Of a stretch of 8,765 bases of DNA, positions 6,282-8,765 are shown one piece after another. Under the pieces are notes generated by a model. That model did not search any database. It worked only from the letters and a program-made list of their open reading frames with translations, and was not told where the DNA came from. Source of the DNA: an uncultured bacterium (GTDB taxonomy: Bacteria > Cyanobacteriota > Vampirovibrionia > Gastranaerophilales > Gastranaerophilaceae); the NCBI GenBank assembly GCA_900554385.1, contig USHE01000077.1, positions 1 to 8,765 on the forward strand. Direction: 5' to 3'. Every line of letters starts with the position of its first letter. The stretch's first letter is position 1. Made by a program: the position numbers and the translations under genes.

Positions 6282-6309
6282 GGTCGGAATTTATAAATAA
6301 ATTCCGACC
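6282..6309. terminator. Bidirectional Rho-independent terminator between the 72-aa gene and pepA
   Basis: GGTCGGAATTTA (6282-6293) and TAAATTCCGACC (6298-6309) form a perfect 12-bp stem with a TAAA loop. A T-rich run follows on the plus strand (to about 6323) and AATTTTC on the minus strand. It sits between convergent genes, 6 nt after one stop and 11 nt after the other, and would serve both. Confidence 0.85.
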
Positions 6310-6320
6310 CTATTTATATT

Positions 6321-7721
6321 TTATGAAATTTTAATATAATTCAATAAAGTTCTGACACCTGCTCCGGTCGAACCTGAAATGAACTCTTTTTGAGGTTTTT
6401 CAAGAAATGCAGTTCCTGCAATATCAATATGCGCCCATTTTGGACCATTGACAAATTCTTTCAGGAATACACCAGCAATAGAAGCACCGCCCTGACGGGA
6501 ACCGGTATTTTTCATATCGGCAATATCAGATTTTAAACTGTCTTTATATTCAGGGAATAGCGGAAGTTCCCAGAACTTTTCGCCGCTGTCGCCTGCAGTT
6601 CTAATAAGAGTGGAGATTAAATCCTCATCATTCCCCATAATTCCGGATACGCCAGTACCCAATGCAACGACACACGCACCTGTCAATGTCGCAATGTCAA
6701 TTACTTCATCAACTCCAAGTTCGCACGCATAACACAAAGCATCAGCAAGCGTTAATCTTCCTTCTGCATCAGTATTATCAACTTCAATTGTTTTACCGTT
6801 TTTAGTTCTTAATATATCACCGGGTTTGTAAGAAGTTCCTGACGGCATATTTTCACAAGCAGCAATAATACCGTGTACTTCAACATCAGGCTCAAGTGAA
6901 CTTAACGCTCTCATAACCCCCAAGACACAAGCAGCACCCGACATATCATCACGCATAGTAAGCATTGAAGACGCAGGTTTTATATCTAGTCCGCCGCTGT
7001 CAAAACAAATACCTTTACCAATAATCGCAATCTTTTTCTTAGGATTTTTTCCCGAATATTTCATGTGAATGAATTTTGGCGGCTGCGCACTGCCTTTTCC
7101 CACTGCAAGATATGCCCCCATACCCATTCTCTCAATTTCTTCTTTATCATAAATTTTTGCAGTAATTCCATCCAGATTAGATGCTATTTCAGCAAGTTTA
7201 GAAGGAGTTGCAAATTCAGCAGGTTCATTCGCCAAATCTCTGGCAAACTTCATTGCCTCGCCGAATACAATACCTTCTTTCACATCCTTTTCTGAAAATT
7301 TTGCAAATGTTATTTCCGAAACTCTTGCCGCTTTTTCCGTTTTATATTTATCAAAAGCATAATCAGCAATCATTGCACCGATAGCTGCAGATTTCCCGTA
7401 ATCACAATTTACATCAAAATCAAAACAGGCATTCTTTGCATAAATTTGTTGTAATTTTTTTACAGCTTTTGATACAGCAAGACGCATTTTATTCGCATCA
7501 AAATCTTCTTTTTTCCCAAACCCGACAATAAGAATTTTATCGGCAGAACTTTTGCCAAGTGTATGTAAAAGATATGTTTGTCCAAACTTACCCTCAAAAC
7601 CGTCTTTTTCGACAGCATAAGTATTCGCAAGCTCCTGAGAAGTCTTTTCGCCTTCAAATTTATTGATAACAAGAACCTCACAGGAAACATCTTTTACAGA
7701 ATCTAAAACTTTAATTTCCAT
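6321..7721 (-). CDS. pepA: Leucyl aminopeptidase, M17 family
   Basis: Cytoplasmic two-metal aminopeptidase that removes N-terminal residues during peptide turnover; works as a hexamer in characterised relatives. The 466 residues, slightly short of the usual 480-500, comprise an N-terminal macro-like domain (about 1-150) and the catalytic domain (about 155-466). By alignment from memory to bovine LAP, metal ligands are K236 and D241 (GKGICFDSGG), D259 (MRDDMSGAA), and D318 and E320 in the signature NTDAEGRL (316-323); catalytic residues are K248 and R322. All are present, so it should be active. The start is supported by AAGGAG about 8 nt before the ATG. It is a single-gene unit: its own promoter at 7748-7776 and a shared terminator at 6282-6309. 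Some PepA proteins also bind DNA, which the sequence cannot show. Confidence 0.95.
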   Translation of the reverse strand: MEIKVLDSVKDVSCEVLVINKFEGEKTSQELANTYAVEKDGFEGKFGQTYLLHTLGKSSADKILIVGFGKKEDFDANKMRLAVSKAVKKLQQIYAKNACFDFDVNCDYGKSAAIGAMIADYAFDKYKTEKAARVSEITFAKFSEKDVKEGIVFGEAMKFARDLANEPAEFATPSKLAEIASNLDGITAKIYDKEEIERMGMGAYLAVGKGSAQPPKFIHMKYSGKNPKKKIAIIGKGICFDSGGLDIKPASSMLTMRDDMSGAACVLGVMRALSSLEPDVEVHGIIAACENMPSGTSYKPGDILRTKNGKTIEVDNTDAEGRLTLADALCYACELGVDEVIDIATLTGACVVALGTGVSGIMGNDEDLISTLIRTAGDSGEKFWELPLFPEYKDSLKSDIADMKNTGSRQGGASIAGVFLKEFVNGPKWAHIDIAGTAFLEKPQKEFISGSTGAGVRTLLNYIKIS

Positions 7722-7747
7722 ATATAACTCTCCTTCTTTCAGGTGTA

Positions 7748-7776
7748 ATTATAACACTTTTCGGCATATTTGTAAA
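7748..7776 (-). promoter_or_regulatory. pepA: pepA promoter with extended -10 and overlapping near-palindrome
   Basis: TTTACA (7771-7776), a 17-bp spacer and TATAAT (7748-7753) with an upstream TG (TGTTATAAT) form a strong promoter. Transcription should start near 7741, giving a leader of about 20 nt that contains the ribosome binding site. The -10 box lies within a 15-bp near-palindrome (7743-7757, GTGT...ACAC arms, one mismatched pair), a possible operator. Confidence 0.75.
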
Positions 7777-7831
7777 TCAATTATTGGAAACACAAAAATT
7801 TTTCTACTCAAAAATTTTTAAGAATTCCTAC

Positions 7832-7860
7832 TATACAAAATCACTAAGTCATGTTAAAAT
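7832..7860 (+). promoter_or_regulatory. rny: Candidate rny promoter
   Basis: TATACA (7832-7837), a 17-bp spacer and TAAAAT (7855-7860) with an upstream TG (7852-7853, extended -10). Start is expected near 7867, which would give a leader of about 140 nt that contains the structured segment at 7893-7971. Matches are 4/6 and 5/6. Confidence 0.5.
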
Positions 7861-7892
7861 ATTACCAGATGTAGTAGTAAATATTTTTTGGA

Positions 7893-7971
7893 AATATATG
7901 CAATAAGCAACTTTCAAGTTAATAGCAGGTTTCAACCCGATAGGATATATGTATCGGGAATTGCATGTATT
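7893..7971 (+). ncRNA. Candidate structured leader RNA upstream of rny
   Basis: A long closing stem pairs 7893-7904 with 7960-7971 (12 bp, one G-U). Inside are three hairpins: AACT/AGTT (7909-7912 with 7917-7920), GGT/ACC (7928-7930 with 7935-7937, or sharing a base with the next stem), and CCCGATA/TATCGGG (7936-7942 with 7952-7958, 9-nt loop). The first two hairpins are diverged copies of one unit, AGCAxxTTTCAAxx (7906-7920 and 7924-7938), with the same TTCA loop and different but complementary stem bases. An upstream hairpin (7881-7886 with 7892-7897) would compete with the closing stem, as in a switch. It matches no riboswitch consensus I know and is not a tRNA (no T-loop or anticodon arm). 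The rest of the 7722-8006 intergenic stretch holds only the pepA and rny promoters and A/T-rich sequence. Confidence 0.4.
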
Positions 7972-8006
7972 ATATAAAAAATAGAAAAGGATAAGGTATA
8001 GACTTA

Positions 8007-8765
8007 ATGGAATTTTTATTAATTCTTGCGGTTATTGCAGTAATAGCCTTAATCGCCGTGCTGATTATCCAGCAAAACAAGATGAAAACAGTTCTGCAAA
8101 GCACTCAAAAGGACAAACTCGCTCTTGAAGAAAAAGAAAAAATCCTCTTTAAAGAAGCTAAAATTAAAGCTATTGAAGAACTTCAAGATGACAGAGAGAA
8201 ATTAAACGAAGAAGAAAGAGAAAGAAGACAGGAATTATCAAGATTAGAAGCAAAACTAACAAAACGTGAAGATATGCTTGAAGATAAAATTCAAGAATAT
8301 ACAGATAAAGATCTTCAGGTTCAAAGAAAAATTGACGAACTTCTTGAAAAAGAAGACTACCTTGCTGAAATTGTTCAAAAACAAACAGCCGAACTTGAAA
8401 GAATTGCAGGAATGACTGCAGAAGAAGCTAAAAATATGCTTTTAGAACAGCTAAAGCATGACCTTGCACAGGAACAAAAGACTTTAATAAGAGAAAACGA
8501 AGCAAAAATAAAAGAAGTTTCTCTTGAAAAGTCAAAAGAAATCCTCTCAACAACAATGCAACGATGTATGATTGAACAAGTAGTAGAAACAACAGTATCA
8601 GTAGTTGCACTGCCTAACGATGAAATGAAAGGACGCATAATTGGACGTGAAGGTCGTAATATCCGTGCATTAGAAACGTTAACAGGAGTTGATTTAATAA
8701 TCGATGATACACCAGAAGCGGTTGTATTATCTAGTTTTGACCCTGTAAGACGCGAAGTCGCAAAC
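8007..8765 (+). CDS. rny: Ribonuclease Y, 5' part (HD domain beyond window)
   Basis: Membrane-bound endoribonuclease that starts mRNA decay. The 253 residues seen of an expected 510-520 comprise an N-terminal membrane helix (about 2-22), a long charged coiled coil (about 25-185), and the KH RNA-binding domain beginning near 196, with GRIIGREGRNIRALE (209-223; GREG loop at 213-216) and GVDLIIDDTPE (227-237), the RNase Y hallmark. The catalytic HD phosphohydrolase domain would follow to the right of the window. The start is the first ATG before the membrane helix; the ribosome binding site is modest (AAGG at 7993-7996, 10 nt upstream). It has a leader of about 140 nt with possible RNA structure, suggesting post-transcriptional control (inference). 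Divergent from pepA. Confidence 0.94.
   Translation, partial: MEFLLILAVIAVIALIAVLIIQQNKMKTVLQSTQKDKLALEEKEKILFKEAKIKAIEELQDDREKLNEEERERRQELSRLEAKLTKREDMLEDKIQEYTDKDLQVQRKIDELLEKEDYLAEIVQKQTAELERIAGMTAEEAKNMLLEQLKHDLAQEQKTLIRENEAKIKEVSLEKSKEILSTTMQRCMIEQVVETTVSVVALPNDEMKGRIIGREGRNIRALETLTGVDLIIDDTPEAVVLSSFDPVRREVAN

Noticed and set aside
7793..7819. Direct repeat of CAAAAATTTTT (7793-7803 and 7809-7819)
   Set aside because: Simple A/T runs in an A/T-rich intergenic region. They may bend DNA near the divergent promoters but cannot be told from chance.
7898..7966. A tRNA gene (7-bp closing stem, three inner hairpins)
   Set aside because: No T-loop consensus, no anticodon arm of the right size and no conserved tRNA positions; the third hairpin has a 9-nt loop and a stem in the wrong place.
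8375..8638. Minus-strand open frames inside rny, and similar antisense frames inside murE, ftsI, the amidase and pepA
   Set aside because: Shadows of real genes: no ribosome binding site, Cys/Ser/Phe-rich composition typical of antisense translation, and no recognisable motifs.

Overview
This is a low-GC bacterial window made mostly of cell-envelope and housekeeping genes. The MurE C-terminal half carries a DNPR motif, which points to meso-diaminopimelate peptidoglycan. RNase Y, a signal-peptide-bearing Amidase_3 enzyme and a leucyl aminopeptidase are also present. The low-GC composition with DAP-type MurE would fit a Vampirovibrionia/Gastranaerophilales-like (non-photosynthetic Cyanobacteriota) or Firmicutes-like genome. 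That placement is a guess from style, not proof. There is no sign of phage, insertion sequence, CRISPR or rRNA/tRNA genes.

Layout. Bases 1-4003 are a leftward cell-wall operon: a class B penicillin-binding protein (FtsI type), then murE, then nagA, which runs off the left edge. The spacings are tight: the murE ribosome binding site overlaps the PBP stop codon, and the murE stop and nagA start share one base (TAATG). murE is interrupted by two in-frame stop codons (TAA at 1329-1331, TAG at 1299-1301) eleven codons apart, with no frame change and with every conserved motif kept on both sides. Bases 4004-4115 are a divergent promoter region. Rightward from it lies a secreted N-acetylmuramoyl-L-alanine amidase (4116-5483), which probably has a leaderless mRNA.

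Bases 5473-6309 hold a small module. A 75-aa XRE-type repressor-like protein (leftward) faces two unrecognised small genes (49 and 72 aa, rightward). The shared control region has a perfect TTGACA-17-TATAAT promoter whose spacer carries a 12-bp palindrome, a natural operator candidate. Hairpins follow each of the small genes.

Bases 6321-7721 encode leucyl aminopeptidase PepA (leftward) with a clear promoter. The intergenic stretch 7722-8006 carries the divergent promoters of pepA and rny, and a possible structured RNA (7893-7971) in the rny leader. rny (RNase Y) starts at 8007 and runs off the right edge before its HD domain.

The PBP, MurE and amidase together build, cross-link and cut septal peptidoglycan, and NagA feeds N-acetylglucosamine-6-phosphate back to amino-sugar metabolism. 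The points most worth a second look are the doubly interrupted murE, the rny leader RNA, the XRE/small-protein module and the NagA that lacks its usual N-terminal segment.
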